DNA of 64,000 nt from Psoroptes ovis (Eukaryota; Arthropoda; Arachnida; Sarcoptiformes; Psoroptidae), in assembly GCA_002943765.1 (NCBI GenBank), contig PQWQ01000010.1, forward strand, positions 1,862,501-1,926,500, given 5' to 3'. The position numbers and the translations under genes are program-made. Below, piece by piece: positions 35,601 to 48,107 of the stretch (position 1 is its first letter; each line of letters opens with the position of its first letter). Below the pieces are notes generated by a model. The model saw only the letters and a list, made by a program, of their open reading frames with translations. It ran no database searches and was not told the DNA's origin.

Positions 35601-38600
35601 TGATAATGATGATAATTTTTGCCATATATTAATAAGTTATCGATCATTTCTTGTTTCTGCAAAATTTCAACAACTCGTCCCGTAATTGAAAGGATAAATC
35701 GATAATCATCAAATTAACATTTAATATTTGATGTCGATGTTTGTCTTGAGTGAATATAATTTCAATAATAATGAATTCAATGAGAATAATGATGATAAAT
35801 GTCATCAAAATGCAATTTTTTCTCTGTTTTTTTTTGTTCAAATTCTGGTTTATTATTAAATAATGATTCATGCGAATGAATGGCTTATTCAATAATGAAT
35901 TCAATGATGATCAAAATGTTAATCGATTTTATCATTGATTATCATTACTATTATTATCATTATTATACGATATTGATATCAATTAATAACAATTGAAAAT
36001 TGATATATCGATTGGCTGATTGATTGATTTTATTGATTTTTATTGGTTCCATCTTTAATCGTTGTTAAAGTCATTGTTACAACAACAATTATAATTGTGT
36101 AATTGAACAGTAACACAGTCAAAACATGTTGTTTTCAAGAGTATTATTATCCATCATCAACGTTGATGATAACATCATTTGTTGTAGAATGATTATTATT
36201 ATATTCATTCAATTGATTATATAACCGATTCTTGTAATCAATTGATAAATGACAACAATTTTCTGTTAAATGTCAAATTTTTTTTTTTCGTTGAATTCGC
36301 CATAATTCTTGAAGTATTTTCAAATTCATATTTGTCATTGAAAAATTGACATAAACCCATTGATTGTAATGCACACAGACGCGTCTCTCTGAGGCGTCTT
36401 GAGTGAGGAATCATCGATGAATAATTGGGTCGCAATGCCGATGAAGGTTAATGAGTGAATAGCGAGAATTGCGAAAAATAGGAAAGACAAACAAGCCATC
36501 GATGACAATCCTATCGAACAATCTTGGTTCATATATTCTATCTGAAATTGATGAAATTAATACAAAATGATCGGACGAAAATTGACAAAAATTCCAATAA
36601 TGCTTTGGATATTGTTCATTTTTTTTTTTGTTTTTTGGTGTGACAAAACAATCCAATGACTACCAGACAACAACAAATAATGATGGAAAATTTCAAAACA
36701 TTTTTTGAACAAAATGAAAATGAAAATAATTTTTCACTTCTTTTTTGGGCGTCAAAGGATATGTGAATGTGCCGCATATGTTCATTGTTCATATAGAAAT
36801 ATTTCAAAAATATTTTTTATCCAAAAATATTTGGAACATTAACCAGAAATGAGCAAATGAATGAATAAATAAATATTCATTGTAAAAATATGTAAATATA
36901 TATAAATCAAATCGGGAAAAATGAATATGAAAAAAAAATGTTTTGAAATATTTCTATGAATAAATTTGTTCCAAAATTTTTCGTTGTTTGTTGTTTTTGT
37001 TTACTCGTTGTTGACTTGTTTATCATTCATAATAATTGTAGATAATTATTGCCCCTATTATTGTGTGTGTTATTATTCATTTCCAATAATAATGATGATT
37101 ATGGAATTTTTCAATGTTTTTTTATTTATTTTTGGAATTTTTTCAATTTTATTTTGGACTCTGGGATTTTATTCACTTTGTCATTCGTTTTGAGTTATGC
37201 TAAAGGCTCACTGAGTCAAAATGATCATTTCATAATATCGACATTTTCGATTTTAATGTCTAACGATTTCTGAATAATCGATTGGCCGAATTTGAATTCT
37301 TTGATTCAGACTCTGGTGATTGAAATAGCTGGTGCATCGTAAAAAAAATGAATAACAAAAATCCAAATGGTTTGAAATTGAATTGAATTCAATGGTAAAT
37401 TTTCTCGATTTTCAAAATTTAAATTCTAATTAACTGAAATTCATTTATTAAAAAAAATAATTAATTAAAATTGAAATTTTGAATTAATTTTCAAAAATTT
37501 TAATTTTGGTTTTCAATTTTTTTTCCAGAAACAAACCAGATTTTTTTTAAAAATATCGATTCAATCCTTTTTATTCTGGTTTTTAATGATCCCTAAAAAT
37601 GAATTAATTTTTCTCTTTGTTCCGATTCCATGAAAATTATTATTGAATCGTATTGAATTGCATTGAATCGTTCGCATTCATCATCGACAGCATCGGTCGC
37701 AGTGATTTTGTTGAAAAGCGCTTTGTTTGAACAGTTTTTCATTCTAAATAAAATTAGAGAGAGACTGAGAGAGGAAATTTCAGGAGAGGAAATTAAAATT
37801 CAATCAAAAAAAATATGAATTCATAATAATACGAGTCGAAAACGAAACAAAATTTGTGTATTTATCATTATTATTATTATTATTATTCAATGCAAAATAT
37901 GAGTACAAATGACAGGAAAATGATTTGAATTTGATTTTTTTTGAAAAATAATGTAAAAATCCCCTGAAGGAAAAAAACGAATCATGTTAGTAAACAAACA
38001 TTTCCATTTATAAACATTAACATTATCATGATTTGTACTTGAATTCGTATGTTTCGAAATGAATGAATGTTTTCAATTCTCGTTGAAATATTTTGAATGT
38101 ATTTTTCTATTTGTATTTGTTTGATATTTGTTTTTTGATATTTGTCTTCTTTATCAATGAAATTCACACGCTGTTTCGTAGTATTTGATGATAATTATTA
38201 CATTACTAGAAATTTTTGAAAAAAATGATTTTGAATGAAAAAAAAATGATTGAATTTTTGAACCTACATCGACTGCCATCATTCATTTGATATGAATTGA
38301 TGATTTGTAATAATTTAATCGTTAAAATGATTGTTTTTCGGGCTAAAATCTATTGAAAAAAAAAATTATTAATCTTGAAAAATTATGATACATTTGAAAT
38401 GCTTTGAATTGCAGTTGAATAATTTTTCACTCCATATAAAGCAGTCGTCGAAGCAGTTTCTCGAATAAAGCACATTTCAAATGACCAAATGCAATGAAAA
38501 CTTTAAAAACTTTCGAGAACTTTAAAATCTTTGAAAATCTTGGAGAATCTTAGAGAATTTAAAATGTTTTCTCGAACGATTCCTATGTGTTTCAATGTTT

Positions 38601-40548
38601 TAATGTGTCGTCGTTTCTCCATTTAAGAAAAAAAAACTAAAACTAACAAAATATCATTATTGGCGAATAATACTTGCAAATAATGATGATGATGACAAGT
38701 AAAGCAAAGCAAAGCAAAGCAAAAATTTAAAGTGTAAAGTGTTAAACTTGTGAAAGCAAAGCAAAGCAAAGTAAAAAGCAAAACAAACGAACTAACAAAT
38801 GAACGAACCAGCGACAACAAGAATCAATTCTTAAGAATTTTCGATTCTTGACATTTTTTTTATTATTATTTTATTTCAATTTCATATTTCATTTCTTTAA
38901 CTTTTGATATTTTCTGTTTTTATTGTTCATTGTTCATGTTTGTTTGTTAATGGTATGTATGAACACATTTCTTTCATAAATTTCTTACTCTGAAAAAAGA
39001 CATTTATTTGAAATTTATTTCTTTCAACTGAATGAAGAAAATTAAGAATTTCTTAAAGGAAAATAAAGAAAATTCTTACCGACAAAACTTGAATTCTTAC
39101 CGAAAAACTCTCTTTCAACACAAACACATGCACACAGGCACACATGAAGCAATAATGAATATGAATCTGTGATTCTACGATTCTATGACTTCGGAATACT
39201 GTGATTTTTATGAATTTATGAATAATGAATCTATGAATAATGAATATACATTGGAATTGTGTGCATCCAATTTATGTATGGTATATTTGCGTTATTTTCT
39301 TGTCAGAATTTTGCATTTTTCTTTATTATTTTTTGTTGAATTTTTAAATGTAAAAATATGTATTTCTTCTTTTTTTTTTCGAATTTGAATTTATTTCTCA
39401 TAAATTGAAATGGTTTGTTTGGTTGTTTGCTTAGCCAAATAATAGATATCATTTCGTATCATTCGTACCATTTGATGATGTTGTTGTTTGTTTCTTTCGT
39501 CTATATTTCAGATATATTTGCATATATTTGTATGTAAATGTTTATGTTTACAAATTTTCACAATTTTTTTTTTTTTTTTTTTTTGAAAAATAACATTTGA
39601 TACATTTAATAATAATAATAATAATTTCGTATGCATTTTCTCTCTATGCATTTTATTGCAGACTTTACATTCATTCATTCATTCATTTTTGCCATATCTA
39701 AAAATAGATCAAAAATGCATAATAATAATAATGGCATCATAATAATGGCAAGAAAATACAGATATATGAATGTGTGTGTATGTTGATTCGTCAAAAATAA
39801 TGAAATAAAATAAAATAAGACGACAAGAAATGTAATGAAATGGAATGGAATTGAACATTTTTTTTTTTGAAAACATCTTTGAATTGTGCATTGAAATGAA
39901 ATGAGAATTGAATTGAAATGATTCGTTGCTGTCTTTGGCTTAATTCTGCCACCACTATTCTGGATGAAATTATTGTTTTTCTTATAGAAATGAATACTCA
40001 TATACAAATTTATGTCATAGACATATATATATGAAAATATTCTGCAGTATATGCTCATACATTCGTTTTGTTATGATTTCTATTTTTGAATTCACCATGA
40101 TGATATTTCTATATGAAAAATTGCAAATTGTCGTTTTATTTTATTCTGTTTAAAATATCATTTTGAAAAATGTAAGAAACAAAAAAAAATTCAAAATATG
40201 GTCGAATGAATTTTCATTTGAATTCATTATTTTTTGTCTGTCGCGTTTTTTGAGAAATTTTAAAATGAGATTTAAATCGAAAATCTTGACCATTTTTCAT
40301 TTATGACAATTTTTTCGGGAATTCTCAAATGGAAATTTAATGTTTTCTGTGCTTTTTAATGGATTTCGATTGGTGACAATCAATATTTCGATTATATTAC
40401 TGAGAATAACGGAAGGGTTCTCATTATTATTTGCATAATTTATGAGCAAAATTATTATTTTTTGTCAAATTAAAGTTTAAAAATTTGAATTTTTCAATCA
40501 TTATCATTTTCTTTTAATTGTAGCAATCATTAATGTTAATCATTAACA
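32621..40548. other. Gene-free AT-rich region between the right repeat and the Gly-rich array
   Basis: No gene is called with confidence. Simple repeats include AAAGC units near 38699-38724 and 38754-38771, ATT runs near 37866-37887 and AAT near 39609-39624. A stretch at about 36335-36547 (minus) has more coding-like composition and is listed separately. Confidence 0.5.
36335..36547 (-). other. Possible terminal exon of an unrecognised membrane protein
   Basis: On the minus strand an acceptor-like TTTCAG near 36548-36553 precedes an open frame of about 70 codons. The frame contains NQDCSIGLSSMACLSFLFF, a strongly hydrophobic segment, and a short polar tail ending FMSIFQ. GC content and codon variety are higher than in the surroundings. 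A second hydrophobic frame with a CCC cluster lies just upstream (about 36616-36720) and could be another exon, but no splice path joins them convincingly. It may be chance. Confidence 0.2.
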
Positions 40549-40570
40549 CGTGTTAATGATGATTACTCAT
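40549..40570. promoter_or_regulatory. 22-bp perfect palindrome centred on E-box CACGTG, upstream of Gly-rich gene 1
   Basis: The core TTAACACGTGTTAA is embedded in an exact 22-bp palindrome; the E-box is 40557-40562. It lies 180 bp before the TATA box. The same CACGTGTTAAT block recurs upstream of five further copies. It is a likely bHLH-type binding site (inference). Confidence 0.65.
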
Positions 40571-40736
40571 GATTTACAGCTGCATATAAATAAATTTTAT
40601 TGTATACCGTACAGTTAGTTATTTTTCTCAGAAGAAATCTTCAATTTTTTTTTTTTTTTTTTTTTGAGAAAAATATTGAGAATAAAAAAGGGTTAAGAGA
40701 ATGAATAAAATTTTCTCAGATTTTCGAAAAACCAGG

Positions 40737-40778
40737 TATATAAACCTCGGTTGTTGTTACTGGAAAAATCATCATTCA
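40737..40778 (+). promoter_or_regulatory. Core promoter of Gly-rich gene 1 (TATA and initiator)
   Basis: TATATAAA at 40737-40744 and the initiator TCATTC at 40772-40777, with predicted +1 A at 40774 (37 bp from the first T) and a 100-nt 5' UTR. Confidence 0.8.
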
Positions 40779-40873
40779 ACTTTTACAATCTTTTAAATAT
40801 TTGAAAAATTTAAAAATCTTTTTTTTCTGTGAATTTCAATCGTGAAAAATTGTCAACGAAAATTCATTCAAAA

Positions 40874-41515
40874 ATGTTCGCTAACAAAAAATTCGCTGCA
40901 TCAGTTTTGGCCGTTGTTTTCGGTATTGCTAATGCTTCATATGGTGGTGGCTTCGGCGGTGGTATTGGTGGTGGTAGTGGCGGTGGTTTTGGCGGTGGTA
41001 TTGGTGGCTTCGGAGGCGGTATTGGTGGTGGTTACGGTGATTCTTATGGTCCATCAAAAGTCGAAGCTGCTGTCAATTCTAATCAAAAAGTGAGAACTTA
41101 TGCTGTAGGTACTTCAAATTCTGGTGGCCGCGCAACAGTCGTTGATATTAATGGTGGTGGTAGTAATCTTATCATGCGATTCAATGGTGGTGGTTCAAAC
41201 GTTCAAGCCGTTCAAAACGGTATGCCAGGTGGTGTCGGTAGAGTACAAAAACAATCATTTACAGCTGAACCAGATATGATCATCCAAAATGTACAAAAAC
41301 CAGTCATTCAGAAAGTTCGCATGCATATTCAACCAGTTCGACAAATTATACAAGAAGTTGGCCCAGCACATGAACAAATCGAAACTATCGTCGCTAAAGG
41401 TTTGGATCATGGTCTTGGCGGCATTGGTGGTATTGGCGGTGGCAACGCCGGTGGTGCAGGCGGCTTTGGTGGTTCAGGTGGTGCTGGCGGTGCAGGTGGT
41501 GTTGGCAAATATTAA
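40874..41515 (+). CDS. Secreted glycine-rich protein, array copy 1
   Basis: Single exon, 213 aa. The frame opens further upstream, but the first ATG is at 40874 and fits the other copies. The N-terminus MFANKKFAASVLAVVFGIANA is a clear signal peptide with cleavage expected after ANA. A Gly-rich segment of GGGF, GGGI and GGGY units (to about residue 57) is the longest N-terminal repeat of the older-looking copies. The core follows: VNSNQKVRTYAVGTSNSGGR, a VDINGGG-NLIMRFNGGGSN block, then NVQKPVIQKVRMHIQP and an EQIET-AKG end. The tail is GG-A/G-rich and closes with GKY. I do not recognise the family. Composition, secretion and tandem copies suggest a structural matrix, cuticle or silk-like product. 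Core differences (RATVV, SNVQAV, QSFTAEPDMII) make this the most diverged of the first eight copies. Confidence 0.93.
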   Translation: MFANKKFAASVLAVVFGIANASYGGGFGGGIGGGSGGGFGGGIGGFGGGIGGGYGDSYGPSKVEAAVNSNQKVRTYAVGTSNSGGRATVVDINGGGSNLIMRFNGGGSNVQAVQNGMPGGVGRVQKQSFTAEPDMIIQNVQKPVIQKVRMHIQPVRQIIQEVGPAHEQIETIVAKGLDHGLGGIGGIGGGNAGGAGGFGGSGGAGGAGGVGKY

Positions 41516-41581
41516 TCATCATCATCATCTTATTAAAAATAATTTTTTATCATAAAAAATCAAAAAAAAATTGTAAAATAT

Positions 41582-41632
41582 ATTTCATCTGGAATGAAAT
41601 GATTAAATCATTATTACATTAGTCAAAATAAA
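41582..41632 (+). promoter_or_regulatory. 3' UTR hairpin and poly(A) signal of copy 1
   Basis: ATTTCAT-CTGGA-ATGAAAT (41582-41600) forms a perfect 7-bp stem. AATAAA follows at 41627-41632. Confidence 0.7.
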
Positions 41633-44161
41633 GAAATCAATTAATTTTAATCTTACATGATTTCAATAATTTTTGAAAATTCTCGAAATTTTGAAGCGAT
41701 CAAACGCTATTTCATTTAAATCACTATCCACAATTCCGCACGATTGAATTCAAACATTATACGAAATAGGGAAAAGCAACAAGATAATTCTTAATTATCT
41801 TCGATACAGAACAATTAATGACATAATAATCATTATGATAATGTGTAACATGAATGATCAACATTGATAACATGACATTACAGTTCCGGTATGAATTAAT
41901 GTGAGATTTATCGTGAAATTTTCGTTTAACTCTATTTTGAAATCAAAAACTGTAAAATTCACTGGAAAATTTTATGACAAGTAAAACAATCGCTTGTCAG
42001 TTACAAACATGTTCATTTGTTCACTTACATTAGTGAGTTAAGATAAAAGACAAATAAAACAAGATAAGATTCTTGTTTCATTTTTTTAAAAATATTTCTT
42101 CTGGAAAATCGTTGAGTATCGTGTAAATTATGAATTTCTTTGAAAATTGTTCATTGAAAATTCTTGAGTCTTGAAAAATCTTAAAGCAAACAAAATTCTT
42201 GTTGTTTTGCTGTTGTTTCTTGTTGTTCAACATGAAACCCATTGATTTGCTGATGTGAATTGTTGCAGAGTGGTGTTTTTGTATTCGGCATTGGAGCAAT
42301 AATAATAACATGAGCAAGAAACACGGCCAAATACGCCAGAAAAAAACATCATTTTTCACTTTTCTTTCAAATATATGATGGCGATGCTTTTATATATTTG
42401 AATTCATTCATTTTGGGGTTCTTTGTTCATTGAATTCATTTTTTTAAACAATTTTTTTTTTTACAATTTTCGCTACATTTTTTTTCACATTTGCTGGATA
42501 CAATAAAGATGAATTGAAGAAATACGAAAATTCTTGGCCCAAAAAAAAAATTAAAAAAAAATAAATGGAATTCTTCCTCTATCATCCACCACTATTCTTT
42601 GCCATATCATATCATTTCTATTTGATTTGACTGGAAAACGAAAAAACAGCCAGAAATTCTTTATTTTGCTTTTTTTTTTGTAACCAGAAAAATTCAGATT
42701 ACTTTATTTATTATTTGTTCATGTTTTGTTCTTTCGTTTTTTCAAATAAAAAAAAAACAAAAAACATCGTTTGAAACATCATTAATTCATTCACGGTTCA
42801 TTCACATAAATGAACATACAAACAAACACACACACACACAAATATACAAATAAACAATAGGCAAAACCAATGAAATGCACACACACACAGACACACACAC
42901 ACACATTATCATCTACCAGCAACAATCGCACCCAAACCGAATGCACCGACTAGCCAACCAACCAACCAAACAACCGAACAACCAGCCAACCGATCGACCT
43001 AAAAATGCACCAAAACACACACTAACACATGCATCACACCACAGTATGTGTTCATTAATAATCGATTATTAATGATAGTGTTCACAATAAAGAAGCTTCA
43101 ATGGAAGAATTTTTTTTTGAAAAAATTTATCAAAATGAAAATAGAATTCATATACTATCATTTTCATTTTGTTTCAGAATGATTTTCAATTTATTTTAAT
43201 TTCATATTTTTTGGTTTGGTTTTTTTTATTATTTTTAATCATAATAAAAGTGCAATACATTTGGAACTATTGAAGCAATTGGTACAAAAACCAAGCACTG
43301 AAATTGTATGTGAAATATGTGAATTGGAAAGCATCGCACACAACGATCATATACAATATTAAATATGAATATGATAATAATATTATCAGAAATGATGTCT
43401 GATAATAATATTATTATTAATATTAAAAACAAAAATGCAAACCATATTTCACCATATGTGGTTTGTATTTTTTTTTCTGGGCAATATATTTTCGGTTGAA
43501 TTTCTCTGATAATATTGTTCTGATAACTTTTAATATATTTTTCAACCATAATTCAATGAATTCCAACGATCGTTGTTTGAACAAATGTTTCGCAATAATT
43601 CTGTAATACTTCTGTTTCGAAATCGTTCCTGAAATTCATGAGATTTTGCTTGATGTGTGTTTGTCTGGTTTATTCGTGATTGTATTATTATTATCGATAT
43701 TTTCATTTCGTTTCAGACAAAATCAAGAAAAAAAATGTTTTAAAAAAAATTGAATTTTACTTGAAGTAAATGAATGAAATTTTTTTTCAAAATTTTTCTT
43801 TTGGATAATTTAGATTTCTTATCATTATCTATTTATTTATTTGTTTGTTTATCAAATTTACAATTATTTACGATTGTTGTCAATATTTTTGTCTGATTTT
43901 TTAAGCGTTTTAAATGAATTTCTTTTTCAGTTCAAAAATTTTGTCGAAAAAAAAAATTGAGATTTCTGAATTGTTTGAAACATAAATTTATTGATTCGTT
44001 TCATTTTTACAAATAATTTGTTCAAATTATTATTATCATTCTCATTTGTCTTATAATTCGATGTTTTTCTTCCATTTAACTTGATTATATGTTGTGATAT
44101 GTTGTATTATGATTACTGTTGTTGTGATAACTGTTATCATTATTACTACGTGAATAATTCG
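41633..44161. other. Spacer between array copies 1 and 2
   Basis: About 2.5 kb without a gene. CA-rich microsatellites lie at about 42826-42840 and 42877-42904. The remainder is AT-rich unique-looking sequence with no trace of a degenerate Gly-rich copy. Confidence 0.6.
42826..42904. repeat. (CA)n microsatellites
   Basis: Two CA-rich tracts separated by about 40 bp in the spacer after array copy 1. Confidence 0.9.
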
Positions 44162-44377
44162 CACGTGTTAATTAAAATTTTAATATTGTTTTCATTATTA
44201 TCATTGTTTTTCTTTACTCTGATTCATTTCGATGAATTCATATTTTTTTTAAATAATTTCTTTTGTGAATTTAAAAAAAATTACTCAACTTGAGAGAAAT
44301 TTGAAATGAAAAAAAAAATGATTTGATTTTCAAAGTATATAAACCTTTGATGTTGGTACTGTGAAAAATCATCATTT
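44162..44377 (+). promoter_or_regulatory. Promoter of Gly-rich gene 2
   Basis: E-box CACGTGTTAAT begins at 44162, 174 bp before TATATAAA (44336-44343). The initiator TCATTT has its A at 44374 (38 bp), giving a 100-nt 5' UTR. The context AAACCTTTGATGTTG after the TATA box is shared with copies 7 and 8. Confidence 0.78.
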
Positions 44378-44473
44378 AACAAACAGTTTCAAATCATTTG
44401 AAAAATAAGAAAAAAAAACTTTTGTGAATTTCATCGAAAAATCATTAAGCTTCAAGCTAAAATTTGTTCAAAA

Positions 44474-45046
44474 ATGTTCGCTAACAAAAAATTCGCCGGT
44501 TTAGTTTTGGCTGTTGTTTTCGGTATTGCTAACGCTTCATATGGTGGTGGTGATATTGGCTATGGCGGTGGTGGGGGTGGTGGTTACGGTGATTCTTATG
44601 GTCCATCAAAAGTCGAAGCTGCTGTCAATTCTAATCAAAAAGTCAGAACTTATGCTGTAGGCACTTCAAATTCTGGCGGTCGCACAACAATCGTTGATAT
44701 TAATGGTGGTGGAGGTAATCTTATCATGCGATTCAATGGTGGTGGCTCAAACATTGAAGCCGTACAAAACGGTATACCAGGTGGTGCTGGTAGAGTACAA
44801 AAACAATCACTCACAGCTGAACCAGATATGCTCATCCAAAATGTACAAAAACCAGTCATTCAGAAAGTTCGCATGCATATTCAACCAATGCGACAAGTTA
44901 TCCAAGAAGTTGGTCCAGCACAAGAACAAATTGAAACTGTCATTGCTAAAGGCTTGGATCATGGCATTGGTGGTGGTGCAGGTGGCTATGGTGGTTCAGG
45001 TGGTGGTAGCGGTGCTGGTGGTGCTGGCGGTGCTGGCAAATATTAA
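44474..45046 (+). CDS. Secreted glycine-rich protein, array copy 2
   Basis: 190 aa, single exon. The signal peptide is MFANKKFAGLVLAVVFGIANA. The N-terminal Gly segment is short and carries Asp (GGGDIGYGGG) instead of the Phe/Ile units. The core starts SKVEAAVNSNQ as in copies 1 and 8 and has HIQPMRQ. The tail is GGYGGSGGGSGAGGAGGAGKY-like. It heads the run of closely similar repeat units that continues through copies 3-6, and its 3' UTR matches theirs. Confidence 0.93.
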   Translation: MFANKKFAGLVLAVVFGIANASYGGGDIGYGGGGGGGYGDSYGPSKVEAAVNSNQKVRTYAVGTSNSGGRTTIVDINGGGGNLIMRFNGGGSNIEAVQNGIPGGAGRVQKQSLTAEPDMLIQNVQKPVIQKVRMHIQPMRQVIQEVGPAQEQIETVIAKGLDHGIGGGAGGYGGSGGGSGAGGAGGAGKY

Positions 45047-45099
45047 CCTTTATCATCTTAAATATGTTTTTTGACCAAAAAGAAAAATTGTAGAAATTT

Positions 45100-45172
45100 A
45101 ATTTTCATCTGGCATGAAAATTATGAAATTAATTTGATAAGATATATTTCTTATTCATAAACCAAAAATAAA
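45100..45172 (+). promoter_or_regulatory. 3' UTR hairpin and poly(A) signal of copy 2
   Basis: AATTTTCAT-CTGGC-ATGAAAATT (45100-45122) is a perfect 9-bp stem with a 5-nt loop. AATAAA is at 45167-45172. Confidence 0.78.
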
Positions 45173-46027
45173 TTTTTTTCTTCTGAGAAAAACAAAATCT
45201 TTGAGACGAAAATTTTTTGAAAATACAGAATCTCGATACCCGAATCAATCTTTCAATCAATGTCTATGCCTTTGCAAGATCTTAAATATAAATATTGACA
45301 GCATTCTAGACTATTTAGGTCTATCGTTTTGAATGACAACATTTGCTTTCAGACAAATTTTTGCATTATAAAAGTTTTCTCGATTTTCAGTCAAAAAAAT
45401 CGATTCATAAAAGGTCAAGATTCGCTAACTAAAAATTCAGGGCAGTTTATTATAGAAATACAATTTTCTCCTTCAAATATGTAGAAAAAACTATTTTGAT
45501 GCATTAAATGTTATAAAAAATTAAAAATTTGAAGTTATTTGGTTGCATGAAAGATTGTCTTTGACTTTTTAATGGAAAATCTGCAACAATTACATAGTTT
45601 CCAACCCAATAAAATTCATGAAATTAATTCAAAACCTTAAAGAAAAAAGAAACCATGAAAAATTTTCTGATCCTTATGGGCATCAGGGTCTTTGGAAGCC
45701 AAAGTTGCGCTTTTCGTTCTGCAAGATATCAAATCAAGATTGGAATGAATAATTATAATCGAATGATCTCATCGATAAAAATTTCATTTGTTCAAACATT
45801 TCGTTGTTCAATTGTCGTTGTGAAAAGTTATTGTAAATTATTATCATCTGTTATTGTTTCATTTGATTCATTTCAATTCATAGCAATTCATTCAGAACAA
45901 CTATCAGTATTAATTTTGTGATCACTTGGAAATAAAGAGTTAATAATACGAACCGGAAATTTAAATGTCAAAATTGAGCTCATTAGCAAATTACTGATAA
46001 TTGTTGACTCCAATGTTCGATAATAAA

Positions 46028-46223
46028 CACGTGTTAATGGAATTCCTATGGGAATTTTTTTGTTTTTCTCTCTTTGGCGCGCCGAATTTTTCAAAATTTT
46101 CAATCAAGAAAAAGTTTTGTCACCAAGAAAGAGAGAGTGCGATGAAGTGATAATGATAAAGATGTAATAAAACTTTTCAAAGTATATAAATCATTGATGT
46201 TTCCAGAAAAAAATCTATCATTC
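46028..46223 (+). promoter_or_regulatory. Promoter of Gly-rich gene 3
   Basis: CACGTG 46028-46033, then TTGTCACCAAGAAAGAGAGAG, TATATAAA 46183-46190 (155 bp from the E-box) and the initiator TCATTC with A at 46220 (37 bp). The 5' UTR is 100 nt. The GAGAG tract resembles GAGA-factor sites (inference). Confidence 0.8.
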
Positions 46224-46319
46224 AGCAAACATTCAACAACATCATTTGAACAAATCAAAAATTTACTTTTGTGAAAATTTCGATAAAATCTACTAACTTT
46301 GAAAAATCTTAGAATAATC

Positions 46320-46874
46320 ATGTTCGCTAACCAAAAATTCGCTGGTTTAGTTTTGGCAGTTGTTTTCGGTATTGCTAACGCTTCATATGGTGGTGGCTTC
46401 GGCGGTGGTATTGGTGGTGGCTACGGTGGCTCATATGGTCCATCAAAAGTTGCTGCTGCTGTCAATACAAATCAAAAAGTGAGAACTTATGCTGTAGGCA
46501 CTTCAAATTCTGGTGGCCGCACAACAGTTGTTGATATTAATGGCGGTGGTGGCAATATTATCATGCGATTCAACGGTGGTGGTTCGAACATTGAAGCAGT
46601 ACAAAACGGTGTACCAGGTGGTGCCGGTAGAGTACAAAAACAATCACTCACAGCTGAACCAGATATGCTCATCCAAAATGTACAAAAACCAGTCATTCAG
46701 AAAGTTCGCATGCATATTCAACCAGTGCGACAAGTTATCCAAGAAGTTGGTCCAGCACAAGAACAAATTGAAACTGTCATTGCTAAAGGCTTGGATCATG
46801 GCATTGGTGGTGGTGCAGGTGGCTATGGTGGTTCAGGTGGCGGTAGCGGCGCTGGTGGTGCTGGCAAATATTAA
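46320..46874 (+). CDS. Secreted glycine-rich protein, array copy 3
   Basis: 184 aa, single exon. The ATG at 46320 is the first ATG after the predicted transcription start, and upstream in-frame codons are non-ATG. The signal peptide has Gln in place of Lys (MFANQKF). The N-terminal Gly segment is the compact GGGFGGGIGGGYGG form. The core begins SKVAAAVNTNQ (Ala-Asn-Thr form shared by copies 3-7) and carries NIIMRF and NGVPGG. The tail is GGGAGGYGGSGGGSGAGGAGKY-like. Confidence 0.93.
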   Translation: MFANQKFAGLVLAVVFGIANASYGGGFGGGIGGGYGGSYGPSKVAAAVNTNQKVRTYAVGTSNSGGRTTVVDINGGGGNIIMRFNGGGSNIEAVQNGVPGGAGRVQKQSLTAEPDMLIQNVQKPVIQKVRMHIQPVRQVIQEVGPAQEQIETVIAKGLDHGIGGGAGGYGGSGGGSGAGGAGKY

Positions 46875-46927
46875 CCTTTATCATCTTAAATATGTTTTTT
46901 GACCGAAAAGAAAAAATGTAAAAATTA

Positions 46928-46995
46928 AATTTTCATCTGGCATGAAAATTATGAAATTGATTTGATCTATTTTTTATTCATAAACCAAAAATAAA
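46928..46995 (+). promoter_or_regulatory. 3' UTR hairpin and poly(A) signal of copy 3
   Basis: Perfect 9-bp stem with CTGGC loop at 46928-46950. AATAAA at 46990-46995. Confidence 0.78.
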
Positions 46996-47817
46996 TTTTT
47001 TTCGGCCTAGAAAAACAAACCCTTTAAGACGCGAATTTTTTGAAAATAGAGAATTTCCAAACCAGAATTAATCTTTCAATCAATGTCTATGTCTTGGCAA
47101 GGTCTTAGCCCATTTTCAGATTGTTTAAATGTATCATTCTGAATATTTACTGTCATTTATTGTGAACATTAACTGTCAATCAAATTTTTCCATCTTAAAA
47201 GTTTACTCAATTTTCATTGTCGAAAAAAATGGAATCGCCTAATAAAAGGTCAAGGTTCATTCACTTTTGAACATTATTATTAGATTCATTCCAAATTCAA
47301 TTATATGAGGAATATTTTTGAAATTCTTTTGAATTGGAAGAATTGTAAAAATTATTTTAAAACCTGAATTGAATCAGATGCTGATGATGAAGAAAATATC
47401 AGGCTAAAATGAATTAGTGACTAGAATTATCTTTTTTGTTTTCAAATATGCCAAAGAACAATTATTTTGAAGCCCTCAATGTTATGAGGAATCCAAAAAA
47501 AAGATTGAAATTTATAACAAATTAGAGATTTTTGCCAAAGTTGCGCTCTTTGCACTATCAGATATTGAACGAAGATTGGTATTTATTATCATCGAATAAT
47601 ATTTGAATGGTGCTACAATGATTAATCTTCGTGAAAATTTCTTGTCCATCATCGAGAATGATGTTACATTCAGTCTTGAACAATTCACAGTGTTAATTTT
47701 GTGATCATTTGGAAATAACGAGTTAATAATTTGAGACGGAAATTTAAGTGTCAAAATTGAGCCAATTATCGCATATTTTTTTTGTATTAATTGCTAACTT
47801 CAATGTTCGTCAATAAA

Positions 47818-48016
47818 CACGTGTTAATGAAATTTCTATTGGAAATTTTTCTTGTTTTGCTCTCTTTAGTGCGCCAAATTTTTCAAATTTTTGGAATCAA
47901 AAAAAAGTTTTGTCACCAAGAAAGAGAGAGTGAGATGAAGTCATAATGATAAAGATGTAATAAAACTTTTCAAAGTATATAAATCATTGATGTTTCCAGT
48001 GAAAAATACATCATTC
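47818..48016 (+). promoter_or_regulatory. Promoter of Gly-rich gene 4
   Basis: CACGTG 47818-47823, GAGAGAG tract, TATATAAA 47976-47983 (158 bp away), initiator TCATTC with A at 48013 (37 bp). The 5' UTR is 95 nt. Confidence 0.8.
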
Positions 48017-48107
48017 AACAAACAAACATTCTACAACATCATTTGAAAAGAATCAAAAATTTACTTTGGTGAAAATTTCGATAATATCGACAAATCTTAG
48101 AATAATC

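Noticed and set aside
36966..37273. Two hydrophobic plus-strand frames of about 75 codons
   Set aside because: Membrane-like composition is a by-product of T-rich DNA; no start context, splice sites or motif.
39675..40058. 127-codon minus-strand frame
   Set aside because: Phe/Ile/Tyr-rich AT-driven composition, no motif, no splice or promoter context.
40829..40873. Upstream extension of array gene 1 (and similar extensions in copies 3-6)
   Set aside because: The extensions begin with GTG or TTG in the 5' UTR; the first ATG matches the signal peptide start in all copies.
41582..41600. 3' UTR hairpin as a histone-type stem-loop
   Set aside because: The loop and stem sequences differ from the histone element and the genes have poly(A) signals, so it is kept as an unclassified hairpin.
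44650..44859. Antisense 61-69-codon frame repeated in the array genes (44650, 46487, 48275, 50018, 51790, 53681, 60489)
   Set aside because: It mirrors the conserved core. Pro/Ser runs come from complementing Gly/Ala codons. Its conservation is explained by the sense gene.
44694..45074. 126-139-codon frames in the second plus frame of each array gene
   Set aside because: Val/Leu-rich shadows of GGT-rich sequence in the true frame. They start inside the core without promoter support.
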